The translations under genes were made by a program, and so were the position numbers. 31,325 bases of DNA from REEB481 sp044360435 (GTDB lineage: Bacteria; Bacteroidota; Bacteroidia; NS11-12g; UBA955), in assembly GCA_044360435.1 (NCBI GenBank), contig JBIKKI010000013.1:1-31325 (forward strand). Reading direction: 5' to 3'. This document shows positions 16,269 through 24,154 of this stretch, in pieces. Numbering within the stretch: the first letter of the stretch is position 1; every line of letters begins with the position of its first letter. The notes beneath the pieces were generated by a model. It saw nothing but the letters and a program-made list of their open reading frames with translations. It was not told where the DNA came from and did not search any database.

Positions 16269-16312
16269 TGAACGACAAGCCATGCTGCATGTTGCTTTCG
16301 CATACAGGCAAA

Positions 16313-16339
16313 AAAAAGGCCTGAAAATCAGGCCTTTTT
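16313..16339 (-). terminator. Strong intrinsic terminator after tRNA-Phe
   Basis: AAAAAGGCCTGA (16313-16324) and TCAGGCCTTTTT (16328-16339) form a perfect 12-bp stem with a 3-base loop. Read leftward from the tRNA it is followed by a run of eight T (bases 16310-16317 complement), the classical intrinsic terminator layout. Confidence 0.88.
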
Positions 16340-16340
16340 G

Positions 16341-16413
16341 TGGTATCGGACGGAATCGAACCGCCGACACAAGGATTTTCAGTCCTTTGCTCTACCAACT
16401 GAGCTACGATACC
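16341..16413 (-). tRNA. tRNA-Phe (anticodon GAA)
   Basis: On the minus strand the cloverleaf is complete: acceptor stem GGTATCG/CGATACC with discriminator A, D-arm GCTC-AGTTGGTA-GAGC, anticodon stem AAGGA/TCCTT around CTGAAAA (anticodon GAA), a short variable loop, and T-arm GGCGG-TTCGATT-CCGTC. CCA is not encoded (CAC follows), so it must be added after transcription. A possible promoter box, TATTTTCG (one mismatch to TAnnTTTG), lies 35 bases upstream at 16448-16455. Confidence 0.97.
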
Positions 16414-16487
16414 AACTCCGTAGTGGGATTGTTCCCAAAACGAGGTGCGAAAATACACCTTTCCCCAGTACCTTGCAAACAGAAACT

Positions 16488-16835
16488 ATGAAATCTGAAG
16501 TTGAATCATTTGAACAGTTTCGTTCTACGATGAACGAGAAGATTCTGAACGCTGACAATCTGGTACTGAAACGCCTGTTTAACCTGGATACGCAAACCTA
16601 TCAGGAAGGCGCTTTGAGTGTCAAAACCAAGGAAATGCTCGGTCTGGTTGCCTCATTGGTTTTGCGCTGTGATGATTGCGTTAAGTACCATTTGGGCAAA
16701 TGCATGGAACAAGGTGTGCATACCGAAGAGCTATTTGAAGTACTTGCCGTGGCCAATATTGTTGGGGGAACCATTGTGATTCCTCATACCCGCAGGGCTG
16801 TAGCTTATTGGGAAGCTTTGCATTCAGAGGCCTGA
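16488..16835 (+). CDS. Carboxymuconolactone decarboxylase/AhpD-family protein
   Basis: A 115-residue single-domain protein. The core LSVKTKEMLGLVASLVLRCDDCVKYHLGKCMEQG carries the AhpD-type motif CxxCxxxH (Cys61, Cys64, His68), followed by the helix EELFEVLAVANIVGGTIVIPHTRRAV. Members with CxxC usually act as thiol-based peroxide-reducing or oxidoreductase proteins rather than true decarboxylases; the substrate is unknown. The open frame reaches back through the tRNA, but ATG 16488 is the only sensible start. Its 3' end overlaps the convergent DUF3109 gene by 12 bases. Confidence 0.88.
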   Translation: MKSEVESFEQFRSTMNEKILNADNLVLKRLFNLDTQTYQEGALSVKTKEMLGLVASLVLRCDDCVKYHLGKCMEQGVHTEELFEVLAVANIVGGTIVIPHTRRAVAYWEALHSEA

Positions 16836-17402
16836 ACCGGAAGCTCTGGCTGCAGCAATAGCCTCCAACTCTTCATACCACGAAGGGCCCATTTTGCGGA
16901 TGAGCGCTTCTTTCAGGAAACGGAACAAGGGGATTTCCTGGGTTCGACCTGCAGCACAGGCACTCTGACAAATGTCCCAGCGATGGTAGTTCATCACAGT
17001 AAACTCCCCGTAATTTTTACTTCTGATGGGATACAAATGACAACTGAGTGGTTTCCGAAAAGTAGTGAGGCCCTGACGCCAAGCCTGCTCCATTCCGCAT
17101 AAGGTTATGCCCTGGTTGTTGATGGCAAACACGCAGGTTCCGTCCGGATGACAACGAATGACCGCCTCTTCATCCTGGTCACGTTCCCAAAAAGGACCCG
17201 ACTTCAGCATGGCCTGACTTCGTTCGGGTAATACTTCCATCATGGCCGACAGCTCCGATTCGATGATGGGAATTTCTGCTTCTTCCAGCGGTGCACCTAC
17301 ATCGCCCTGCACGCAACAGTCGCCTTTACATTGCTGCAGTTGGCAGGCAAAATGCGCCTCAAGGATGTCTTCACTCAGCAGGGCTTCGCCAACAATGATC
17401 AT
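16824..17402 (-). CDS. DUF3109 family cysteine-rich protein
   Basis: A 192-residue protein with a Cys pattern typical of DUF3109, a relative of YkgJ-like metal-binding proteins: ACQLQQCKGDCCVQGD, CHPDGTCVF, LCGMEQAW, KPLSCHLYPIR and WDICQSACAAG. The cysteines probably bind zinc or an iron-sulfur cluster. Function unknown but widely conserved in Bacteroidota. Its ATG overlaps the purE stop by one base pair of codons (TGATG), so it is the last gene of the long leftward run. Confidence 0.9.
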   Translation of the reverse strand: MIIVGEALLSEDILEAHFACQLQQCKGDCCVQGDVGAPLEEAEIPIIESELSAMMEVLPERSQAMLKSGPFWERDQDEEAVIRCHPDGTCVFAINNQGITLCGMEQAWRQGLTTFRKPLSCHLYPIRSKNYGEFTVMNYHRWDICQSACAAGRTQEIPLFRFLKEALIRKMGPSWYEELEAIAAARASGSGL

Positions 17403-17920
17403 CAGAAATTATTGCTGTTGAGGTAGTCCTCGAAACCTTGCGCTTCGAGCTTTTCTGCCTTCTTCAGCACTTCCTGTTCCAGCCCTTTCTTAAAGTCCTG
17501 AACTTTTTGTGCCAAATCCGGATTGCTGATGGCCAGCATTTGCGCAGCCATAATTCCGGCATTGCGGGCGCCGTTGATGGCCATCGTTGCCACAGGAACT
17601 CCGGGAGGCATTTGTACAATGGAATAAAGTGAATCCAAACCAGACATGGTTCTTGATTGCACCGGGACGCCGATTACAGGAAGGTGTGTTAGACTTGCCA
17701 CCATTCCGGGTAAGTGTGCAGCACCGCCGGCGCCTGCGATGATAACGCCAAAACCCAGGGTATGCGCCTTCCCTGCAAAGTCAAACATCCGTGCAGGTGT
17801 GCGGTGGGCAGAGACCACGGTGAGCTCGTAGGCTACACCAAAATGTTCCAGGATGCGGGCGGCCTCCTGCATCACCGGCAGGTCGGAATCCGAACCCATG
17901 ATGATTGCTACTTTAGCCAT
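17402..17920 (-). CDS. purE: N5-carboxyaminoimidazole ribonucleotide mutase (class I PurE)
   Basis: PurE converts N5-CAIR to CAIR in de novo purine synthesis. The 172-residue product shows IIMGSDSDLPVM, VSAHRTPARM, IAGAGGAAHLPGMVASLTHLPVIGVPVQSRTMSGLDSLYSIVQMPPGVPVAT and NAGIMAAQMLA, all family hallmarks. The open frame continues 43 codons upstream, but similarity starts only at ATG 17920. No purK is adjacent. The gene lies 13 bases after pssA and has its own candidate -7 box inside the pssA stop region. Confidence 0.96.
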   Translation of the reverse strand: MAKVAIIMGSDSDLPVMQEAARILEHFGVAYELTVVSAHRTPARMFDFAGKAHTLGFGVIIAGAGGAAHLPGMVASLTHLPVIGVPVQSRTMSGLDSLYSIVQMPPGVPVATMAINGARNAGIMAAQMLAISNPDLAQKVQDFKKGLEQEVLKKAEKLEAQGFEDYLNSNNF

Positions 17921-17928
17921 AGGTAATG

Positions 17929-17936
17929 CAAAATTA
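17929..17936 (-). promoter_or_regulatory. Putative internal -7 element for purE
   Basis: On the minus strand TAATTTTG matches TAnnTTTG. Its first three bases are the pssA stop codon (TAA) and its last base is 8 bases before the purE ATG. No clear -33 TTTG is seen. It would let purE be transcribed separately from the upstream genes. Confidence 0.35.
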
Positions 17937-18662
17937 GTTCGTTCCTTCAGATTGAGCACTGCTACGCCTGCGCCACAGCTGATCGGCAATGGAAAGCAGC
18001 AAATATGCCACAAAAACCCATGGAACGGCCTGCCAGCCCTGTAGCACAATTCCCGCCAACAACACCATTAAAAAGATGTAGTGAAATGGTTGCGCTTTGA
18101 GGTTAAACGACTTGAACTTGAAGGCCATTAGTGGTAATTCACCCACCAGCAGGTAGGCTGAAACCACCGGAAACAAGGTTACAAAACGGAAGTGTGTTAC
18201 CAGAGGCTCAAGCATTCCATGCGCTTCCACAATGAAGGGAAATGAGGCGATGAGTAAGCCGTTGGCTGGTGTGGGCACACCGATGAAACCCTGTGTTTGC
18301 CGTTCATCCACATTGAATTTCGCCAAACGGTAGGCCGAAGCCAATGGAATAGCCAGAAATACGTAGGTATTCGGACAAAATCCTTCTGCAGAACAATATC
18401 CATTGCTGATGGCCAGGTATTGCATGATGAATCCGGGCGCTACGCCAAAGGTTACCAGGTCGGCCAGGGAATCCAACTGCAGGCCTATGGGCGACTGTGC
18501 CTTGAGCAATCTGGCCGCGAAACCATCCAGAAAATCAAAACCGGCCGCGAACAGGATGAGCCAGGAGGCCGTGGTTGGATGACCCTCGAAAACGGCGGCA
18601 ATGGCCAGAACACCACAGGCCAGGTTGGAAAGGGTGAGCAGGTTGGGAATCTGTTTCATCAT
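17934..18662 (-). CDS. pssA: CDP-diacylglycerol-serine O-phosphatidyltransferase
   Basis: A 242-residue polytopic membrane enzyme making phosphatidylserine from CDP-diacylglycerol and serine, leading to phosphatidylethanolamine. The CDP-alcohol phosphotransferase motif is intact: DG-FA-AR-8-G-3-D-3-D within DFLDGFAARLLKAQ and SPIGLQLDSLAD (~residues 43-67). The start IPNLLTLSNLACGVLAI is typical of PssA, as are the six or so hydrophobic segments. The ATGATG start overlaps the stop of the upstream esterase-like gene. Confidence 0.93.
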   Translation of the reverse strand: MMKQIPNLLTLSNLACGVLAIAAVFEGHPTTASWLILFAAGFDFLDGFAARLLKAQSPIGLQLDSLADLVTFGVAPGFIMQYLAISNGYCSAEGFCPNTYVFLAIPLASAYRLAKFNVDERQTQGFIGVPTPANGLLIASFPFIVEAHGMLEPLVTHFRFVTLFPVVSAYLLVGELPLMAFKFKSFNLKAQPFHYIFLMVLLAGIVLQGWQAVPWVFVAYLLLSIADQLWRRRSSAQSEGTN

Positions 18663-20575
18663 TCTTTGATTACGAAGCCAATCGTGGCCTCCAGGTATTT
18701 CATGTGCTGTGCAAAAGATGGAGTTCCATCGAGCCGCTTGCCTTCAAAACGCCAGGCCGACTTGGAAATATCGTGGGCAATACCACCGGAAACACCAATG
18801 CTGATGGGACCAATCGCTGCGCGTGCATCTGCACTCAGGCCTAACCAAAGTGCAGGGTTGCGGTATAAAGTGCGTGTGTTTGGCAGCGGGTTTCTGAAAT
18901 CAACAACCTGTACATCCTTTTTCATTTCCAGTCGTGAAAGGCCGTAGCCCAGCCCCGATCCGATGGCCAGGTTGAACTTGCCTGATTCAAGGATGTCAAA
19001 AAATGACTCCGAAAACATTCGGAACATGTTGAAGCGCATCAGTGAATCCGCCTGAGCCCCAAACCGCTGGGTTTGCGTGGGCATCCACAACACGCTCAGC
19101 CTGCCGCCGGCTTCTTCAGAATATTTTCTTGGAAAATAACTGATGTCAAAGCCTTGCAGCACGGGAGTCAGCGGTACGGAAGGCAGACCTAGTGCGTTGA
19201 GCGCTGTATTCAGCTGCGAAGCTTTCCCCCATTCGCGGTGGTACACATAGCCAAAGTGGGTAAACTCGTAATCATATTCATCGTCGAAGTCTTCGTAATC
19301 GTCTTCTTCATAAGAAGGTTCGATATCGTTATAAAACAGCACGAAATCGTATCGGGATGCAAGCACGGGGAATGCCTGCTTTTGCTGATCAAGAGAGAAC
19401 AGTGCCACCCGGCCTTCCGGAGTTTCCGCAGCAAAAGCACCGATTTCCCGCTCCTGCGTACTCTTTGAATCGTCGTCTTCATATTCATCATCACCTGCAT
19501 AAAAATAGCCAATGGTGATGACCTGGTTACGCAAGGGTTCAGGCATCAGTGTAGCCATTTTTTGGGAGATGGAATGAAAGTTCAACCAGCCACAGGGTCC
19601 GTTTTGCACCGCAGCACCCGCATGACAACGACCAAACTGTCCGTAGAACTTGCCCTGCGGATCACGCTGCAGCAATACCTTCATGTTGTCATACATCACT
19701 TTTTCACGGTAGGTATATTGATACGGTGTGTATTCATAATCATCCCATTGAAGGTATTGCTTCAGGGAGTTCAATAAAACTTCCACGGTGCTGAAATTCT
19801 TCCCGAGGTAGCTGCGGTACAAGGGCTTCAAACTGTCGTACTCGGCCAGGAAACGCTGTAATGTGGGACGCACCTCGTAATTGTCAGAAGAAACGTCGTC
19901 CAGTTCAAGGTTATAACCTTCGTCTTCCACTTCGCCACCGAAAGGTATCTCGCTTTCCCCAAGATACATCTGCCGGGCCAATCCTTTCATCGCTTCTACG
20001 CCTACCAGCAAAGCTTCAGGAATACCTGAATCCGGGAGCAATTGCTCCAGCAACAGCAGCGGCACATCGGTATAACGTTCTACATCGATGCCGGTCACGA
20101 TTACCTTGGCAGAATCAGGCAATTGGCGGTTCCACTCCCGCATGGCGCGATACATCTCCATGTATTCGCTTCCGGTTGTGTTTTCCAGAATATCCAACCA
20201 TACAGAATCGCCGGTATTGATGTACTGCTGCAACACATAACCTCGGGCATAGCCCAGTTCCAGGATCATGTGCCGCACGCCGCCGCGTGCATGCAGGTAG
20301 CGCATGAGTTTCAATTCCATGCTGCTGTTGAAGTCCATGAATCGGTGATCTTCCCCACCAAGGAAAAATCGTCCGTGCCTGGCGGCAGAATCCAGCACTT
20401 CAAAACCGGCAAAAGAGTCGTTGATTTCGTAATCAATCAGCCAGGCGCGCGGCGTTGTGGTAAGCGCCGGCTCATCGGGTGGCGGAGGCGGAACGAAATC
20501 CTCTTTTTTTTGGGCTGAAGCCGAAATGACCGGCAAAATCAGAAGGATGCAGAGGAATAAAAGTCGTTGTTTCAT
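18659..20575 (-). CDS. Secreted erythromycin-esterase-like protein with beta-barrel-like C-terminus
   Basis: A 638-residue protein with a signal peptide (RLLFLCILLILPVISASAQ) followed by a polyproline stretch (FVPPPPPDEP). Residues ~60-350 follow the order of the erythromycin-esterase-like fold: FFLGGEDHRF, RHMILELGYARGYVLQQYINTGD, REWNRQLPDSAKVIVTGIDVERY and FYGQFGRCHAG, supplying the His/Glu/His positions of that family. Two very acidic stretches follow (GDDEYEDDDSK; YEEDDYEDFDDEYDYE). The last ~130 residues (FNLAIGSGLGYGLSRLEM ... PISIGVSGGIAHDI ... YLEATIGFVIKE) look like outer-membrane beta strands. The substrate is unknown and antibiotic inactivation should not be assumed. Coupled to pssA by ATGATG. 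Confidence 0.6.
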   Translation of the reverse strand: MKQRLLFLCILLILPVISASAQKKEDFVPPPPPDEPALTTTPRAWLIDYEINDSFAGFEVLDSAARHGRFFLGGEDHRFMDFNSSMELKLMRYLHARGGVRHMILELGYARGYVLQQYINTGDSVWLDILENTTGSEYMEMYRAMREWNRQLPDSAKVIVTGIDVERYTDVPLLLLEQLLPDSGIPEALLVGVEAMKGLARQMYLGESEIPFGGEVEDEGYNLELDDVSSDNYEVRPTLQRFLAEYDSLKPLYRSYLGKNFSTVEVLLNSLKQYLQWDDYEYTPYQYTYREKVMYDNMKVLLQRDPQGKFYGQFGRCHAGAAVQNGPCGWLNFHSISQKMATLMPEPLRNQVITIGYFYAGDDEYEDDDSKSTQEREIGAFAAETPEGRVALFSLDQQKQAFPVLASRYDFVLFYNDIEPSYEEDDYEDFDDEYDYEFTHFGYVYHREWGKASQLNTALNALGLPSVPLTPVLQGFDISYFPRKYSEEAGGRLSVLWMPTQTQRFGAQADSLMRFNMFRMFSESFFDILESGKFNLAIGSGLGYGLSRLEMKKDVQVVDFRNPLPNTRTLYRNPALWLGLSADARAAIGPISIGVSGGIAHDISKSAWRFEGKRLDGTPSFAQHMKYLEATIGFVIKE

Positions 20576-20585
20576 GTTCCTTTGT

Positions 20586-21479
20586 TTATAACAGATTCAG
20601 TACCTGTTCTCGTATTTGTTCCAGATGTTCTTTCATATCCACCACGGCCTGCTGCATGGGGAAATGGTTTGATTTAACGCCCATGGTATTGAGTTCCCGG
20701 CCAATTTCCTGCGCAATAAAATTCAGCTTTTTACCGGAAGGTTCCCGCAACAAACAGGCTTCAAAATAATCAAGGTGTTGGGCCAGTCGGTTTTTCTCTT
20801 CGGTGATGTCCAGCTTCTCGATATACAGGATGACTTCCTGTTCAAACCGATTGCGGTCCATTTTCCCTTCAGCTTCCTGCATTTCCAGCGCGGCCCACAG
20901 GCGTTTCCGCAACAATTCCCTGCGGGTTTGTTCTTCCTGTTCTACCAGCTTCAGTCCTTCACGGATGTGGTGCAAAGCGCCGCGCAGCAGTTCACCCAGG
21001 CGGGCACCTTCCTGTTTGCGGAAGCTGTTGAGGTTTTCGATGCTTTGTTCCAGCGCCTGAAAAAACACCCGGCGCAGTTGGTCTTCATCGGTGGCCTCCT
21101 GAACGCGGAGCACATCGGGCATGGCCATCACCTTACCCAACAGGTCGTGTACTTCGGTATTCAGTGTTTCAGCCAACAGGTTCATTTGTGCTGCATATGC
21201 TTCGGCAAGCGCAACATCGGCACTCACCCGGCTGCTGTTTGCGCCACCGGGCAGATATTCCATACTTACAGACGCACTTACGGAACCCCTTTCCAGATGT
21301 TCCCGCAATTGCTGCCGCATTTCGGCTTCGAAGGCAGAGAAGTTTCGGGACATACGCACATCAAGGTCAAAGTACTTGCCGTTGAGCGACTTCAGGGAAA
21401 TACGAATTTTATACATGTCCGTGGCCATTTCCCCTTGGCCAAATCCGGTCATGCTTTTCAGTTCGCGCGTTGCGTTCAT
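20586..21479 (-). CDS. YicC family endoribonuclease
   Basis: A 297-residue YicC homologue: LKSMTGFGQGE, IRISLKSLNGKYFDLDVRM and the coiled-coil-rich middle lead to the conserved end NRLAQHLDYFEACL, GKKLNFIAQEIGRELNTMGVKSN and VVDMKEHLEQIREQVLNL. E. coli YicC is an endoribonuclease implicated in RNA turnover. The ATG overlaps the EamA stop (ATGA, 21476-21479). The esterase-like gene follows after 10 bases. Confidence 0.93.
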   Translation of the reverse strand: MNATRELKSMTGFGQGEMATDMYKIRISLKSLNGKYFDLDVRMSRNFSAFEAEMRQQLREHLERGSVSASVSMEYLPGGANSSRVSADVALAEAYAAQMNLLAETLNTEVHDLLGKVMAMPDVLRVQEATDEDQLRRVFFQALEQSIENLNSFRKQEGARLGELLRGALHHIREGLKLVEQEEQTRRELLRKRLWAALEMQEAEGKMDRNRFEQEVILYIEKLDITEEKNRLAQHLDYFEACLLREPSGKKLNFIAQEIGRELNTMGVKSNHFPMQQAVVDMKEHLEQIREQVLNLL

Positions 21480-22372
21480 TGTTTTGTCTGGGTTTTATTT
21501 CCCTGGAAGACCGCCAGGTAAACACCGGTAAATATCAACAGAATATACAGCAATTTAGTGCCGCTGAGGGCATCGCGACCGGTCATGGAGGCAATCAGAC
21601 TGGCCAAAACAGGTTGCAAATAAATGTAGGTTCCGGCCAGTGAGGCGCTGGCACGCTTGATGGCATAGGCATTCAGCTGATAGGTGATAAAGGTGGTAAA
21701 CACCAGCACATACAAGATTTTCAGCCAAACATCCCAGGGAATAACCTCAAATGGGGTTTCTGCCAATTGCGGCAATCCAAAAGGAAGTACGAACAGTGTA
21801 CCGAGTGTAAACGTCCACTTGTTTACGGTCATGGCGTGATAGCGGCCCACAAGTCCTTTCACCAGCACCAGATAAATGGCATAGCTGATGGCATTTAAGG
21901 TTACCCAAACATCACCGATTACGGTAGTTCCGCTGAAGCTGAAGCCGGCGCCGCCCATCAGCAGAATTGCGCCAAAGCAGGCCAGGAGGATCCCGGAACT
22001 GAGTGCGGCATTAGGCCATTTCTTTCGCTTCAGGTGGTCAATCACCACCACAAAAACGGGCGTAAACAACATCAGCACCGAGCCGTTGATGGGCGTTGTG
22101 ATGGCCATGCCTTTGAAGAACATCAGCATGTTGGCGGCCACGCCGGTAAGGGCACACCAGAAGAGCAGCTTCCCATCCTGGCGGAAGTTGAATGGCTGCC
22201 GGATGAGGAAGGTATGCGCCACCCAGTACATAACCGCTGCCGCACCGATGCGGATCACGATGAAGCCTTCAGGCTTCAGGTAATGTGGCATGATGTCGCG
22301 CGCCCAGCTGAAGAAGATGGCATAAATCAGGGCCACGGCAAATAAGGCCAGATGCACCAGGGGTTGCTTCAT
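21476..22372 (-). CDS. EamA/DMT-superfamily transporter
   Basis: A 298-residue integral membrane protein with about ten hydrophobic segments in two repeated halves, the EamA/DMT arrangement (first half ~1-140, second ~150-290). Typical segments include VIRIGAAAVMYWVAHTF, ITTPINGSVLMLFTPVFVVVIDHLKRKKWP and the second-half YLQPVLASLIASMTGRD near the end. A cytoplasmic-membrane metabolite or drug exporter is likely; the substrate is unknown. Start and stop overlap both neighbours by four bases. Confidence 0.9.
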   Translation of the reverse strand: MKQPLVHLALFAVALIYAIFFSWARDIMPHYLKPEGFIVIRIGAAAVMYWVAHTFLIRQPFNFRQDGKLLFWCALTGVAANMLMFFKGMAITTPINGSVLMLFTPVFVVVIDHLKRKKWPNAALSSGILLACFGAILLMGGAGFSFSGTTVIGDVWVTLNAISYAIYLVLVKGLVGRYHAMTVNKWTFTLGTLFVLPFGLPQLAETPFEVIPWDVWLKILYVLVFTTFITYQLNAYAIKRASASLAGTYIYLQPVLASLIASMTGRDALSGTKLLYILLIFTGVYLAVFQGNKTQTKQ

Positions 22373-23112
22373 GCCATACCCCTTTTCTTCTTGATCTGTT
22401 CGTAAGATTGCTGCACCCTTCTGAATTTGTCTTCCGCTTCTTTTTTCATTTGCTCCCCTAAACCGCTGAGTTTATCGGGATGGTATTTCATGGCCATGCG
22501 GCGGTACGCGCGTTTCACCTCATCATCGGAGGCATCGGGTTTGATTTCCAGGATTTCGTAGTCGGCATCGCCGGAAACCACGAACATGGCACGCACGCTC
22601 AGGTAATCGGGCGTGGTGATGCCCATGTGGGCGGCGATATACTCCAGCATGCGCAGTTCACCCGGGGCCACATCACCATCGGCCCTGGAGATGCGGAACA
22701 GGATGTGCAGCAATTCCAGGCGCTGGCTGTAGGACATGTTGGCGCGTATTTGCTTGCACACGCCGGCAACATCAACCTGTTTCTTGAGCAATTCCCGCAA
22801 GATGAGCAGGTATTGTTTCACCTGTTCATCGGTATAGGTGCGCATGAGCATGGCCTTGACCATGTCGAGTTCGCTGCGCATTACCCTGCCATCGGCATTC
22901 ATCACGGCGCTGATCAGCACCAGCAAACTCATGGCAAAGTCGCCCGACTGTGTTTGGCTGGTGCGCGAACCTGCAGGGCGGCGTACCGGCTGTTCTTCAC
23001 TGTCGGAAGAGGCCGCATCGAAATAGCTGCCAATGGCAAAGCCTACAATGGCGCCAATGGGCCCGCCAAGCACCCAGCCCAAACCGCCGCCTATGAATTT
23101 TCCGAAGCTCAA
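22369..23112 (-). CDS. TerB-DnaJ (DjlA-like) co-chaperone
   Basis: A 247-residue protein in three parts: a Gly-rich hydrophobic N-terminus (GKFIGGGLGWVLGGPIGAIVGFAIGSYF), a TerB-like helical domain (~55-165, LLVLISAVMNADGRVMRSELDMVKAML ... YIAAHMGI), and a C-terminal J domain (~175-247) with the HPD motif (YRRMAMKYHPDKL). This is the DjlA layout; such proteins stimulate DnaK ATPase at the membrane. The start is TTG at 23112, overlapping the DUF4340 stop as TTGA, and relatives begin at about this position, so the non-ATG start is credible. Confidence 0.88.
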   Translation of the reverse strand: MSFGKFIGGGLGWVLGGPIGAIVGFAIGSYFDAASSDSEEQPVRRPAGSRTSQTQSGDFAMSLLVLISAVMNADGRVMRSELDMVKAMLMRTYTDEQVKQYLLILRELLKKQVDVAGVCKQIRANMSYSQRLELLHILFRISRADGDVAPGELRMLEYIAAHMGITTPDYLSVRAMFVVSGDADYEILEIKPDASDDEVKRAYRRMAMKYHPDKLSGLGEQMKKEAEDKFRRVQQSYEQIKKKRGMA

Positions 23113-24131
23113 GGAATTTGGGTAAAGTCTGATAATTTTTTCAACCTGTTGCGCAACACGGCGTCTTGCATTTGCACCAGTTCCGGGGTTCCGTTTACCC
23201 TGGCCCAGTAGTATTCTATTTCAAACAGGCGCAAGTTGCCATCTCTGTCTTCAGAAGCATAGGTTTCGTCGCTAACCGGAATGCGAAACAGTTCCAGGGT
23301 TTGGGATTTGCCATCGCGGGTATTGAGTTTCAGGGTGCAAAAGGGTTTCGAGCGAAGTACTGTATCTGCGCGTTGCCTGGGCAGGTTCGGCCAGCCTTCC
23401 ATGTGCATATGTTCGAACATACCCACCAAAGAGCGCAATGGATTCTGTGCCACTGAAACCTTCGCACCCCGCGCATCAAGCAAGGCAATTCCCGCATCGT
23501 CCGGACGGTCAATTACAAAGGATTCCGAAGGCTGCTCATGCCAGGCTACTTCCAGTTTGCGTATGTCAGCCGCTTTGGCATGAATCACCTCTTTGCTGCG
23601 CCAGTCTTTAAGTGTGGTACTGAAATAGGGAGAAAGGTATCCTTCGAACCCGGGCACTTCAAGCACATAAGGGCGTTTCAATCCGGACATGTACATATAG
23701 GTTCCCAGCGAATTAGGTGTAGGACCACCAACATACAGCGTTTTTTCAAGATCACCGTTCATGTAGAACTCGGCCTTCACTGCATGCAGGTATAAGTTGC
23801 GGTTGATGGCTTCTGAAGCGCTGTCGCCTACAGGATACTTCACCTGAAGCTTCTTCATCACGAAGTTCAGGAGCATGTCAATATTTGAAGTATTGGCGGG
23901 AAACACCCCCTGGGCACCTTTCACCGTCCAGTTTCCGGCTTCATCTTTTTGAAGGATGACATAATCTTTGGTGCTGTTTTTCGACAGGAAGATTTTATCT
24001 ACTTTCTGCGTCTGTTCAATGGCGAAATCCTTGGGGCCCGCCTCCATCGTTGAGTTCAGGTTGCGCCTCAGCAAGAAGAAAGCGATGGCTGCCACAGCCA
24101 CAACACTTAAAAGCAGCAGGATTCTTTTCAT
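23109..24131 (-). CDS. DUF4340 domain membrane-anchored protein
   Basis: A 340-residue protein with an N-terminal membrane anchor (ILLLLSVVAVAAIAFFLLRR) and a periplasmic beta-rich region starting IEQTQKVDKIFLSKNSTKDYVILQKDEAGNWTV, the usual start of DUF4340. In many Bacteroidota and other bacteria such proteins occur beside gliding/ABC-type GldG systems, but no such genes are here. ATG 24131 is preferred over an upstream in-frame start because the anchor begins directly after it. It follows the glycosylase gene by 23 bases and is coupled to the TerB-DnaJ gene. Confidence 0.82.
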   Translation of the reverse strand: MKRILLLLSVVAVAAIAFFLLRRNLNSTMEAGPKDFAIEQTQKVDKIFLSKNSTKDYVILQKDEAGNWTVKGAQGVFPANTSNIDMLLNFVMKKLQVKYPVGDSASEAINRNLYLHAVKAEFYMNGDLEKTLYVGGPTPNSLGTYMYMSGLKRPYVLEVPGFEGYLSPYFSTTLKDWRSKEVIHAKAADIRKLEVAWHEQPSESFVIDRPDDAGIALLDARGAKVSVAQNPLRSLVGMFEHMHMEGWPNLPRQRADTVLRSKPFCTLKLNTRDGKSQTLELFRIPVSDETYASEDRDGNLRLFEIEYYWARVNGTPELVQMQDAVLRNRLKKLSDFTQIP

Positions 24132-24139
24132 TATAGTTG

Positions 24140-24147
24140 CAAAAATA
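24140..24147 (-). promoter_or_regulatory. Putative internal -7 element for the DUF4340 gene
   Basis: On the minus strand TATTTTTG matches TAnnTTTG and ends 8 bases before the ATG at 24131, in the 23-base gap after the glycosylase stop. No obvious -33 box. It may be a secondary promoter within the operon. Confidence 0.35.
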
Positions 24148-24154
24148 GGCCTAA

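Noticed and set aside
16338..16487. Extension of the AhpD-like gene through the tRNA region
   Set aside because: The open frame crosses the antisense of tRNA-Phe; the domain begins at ATG 16488.
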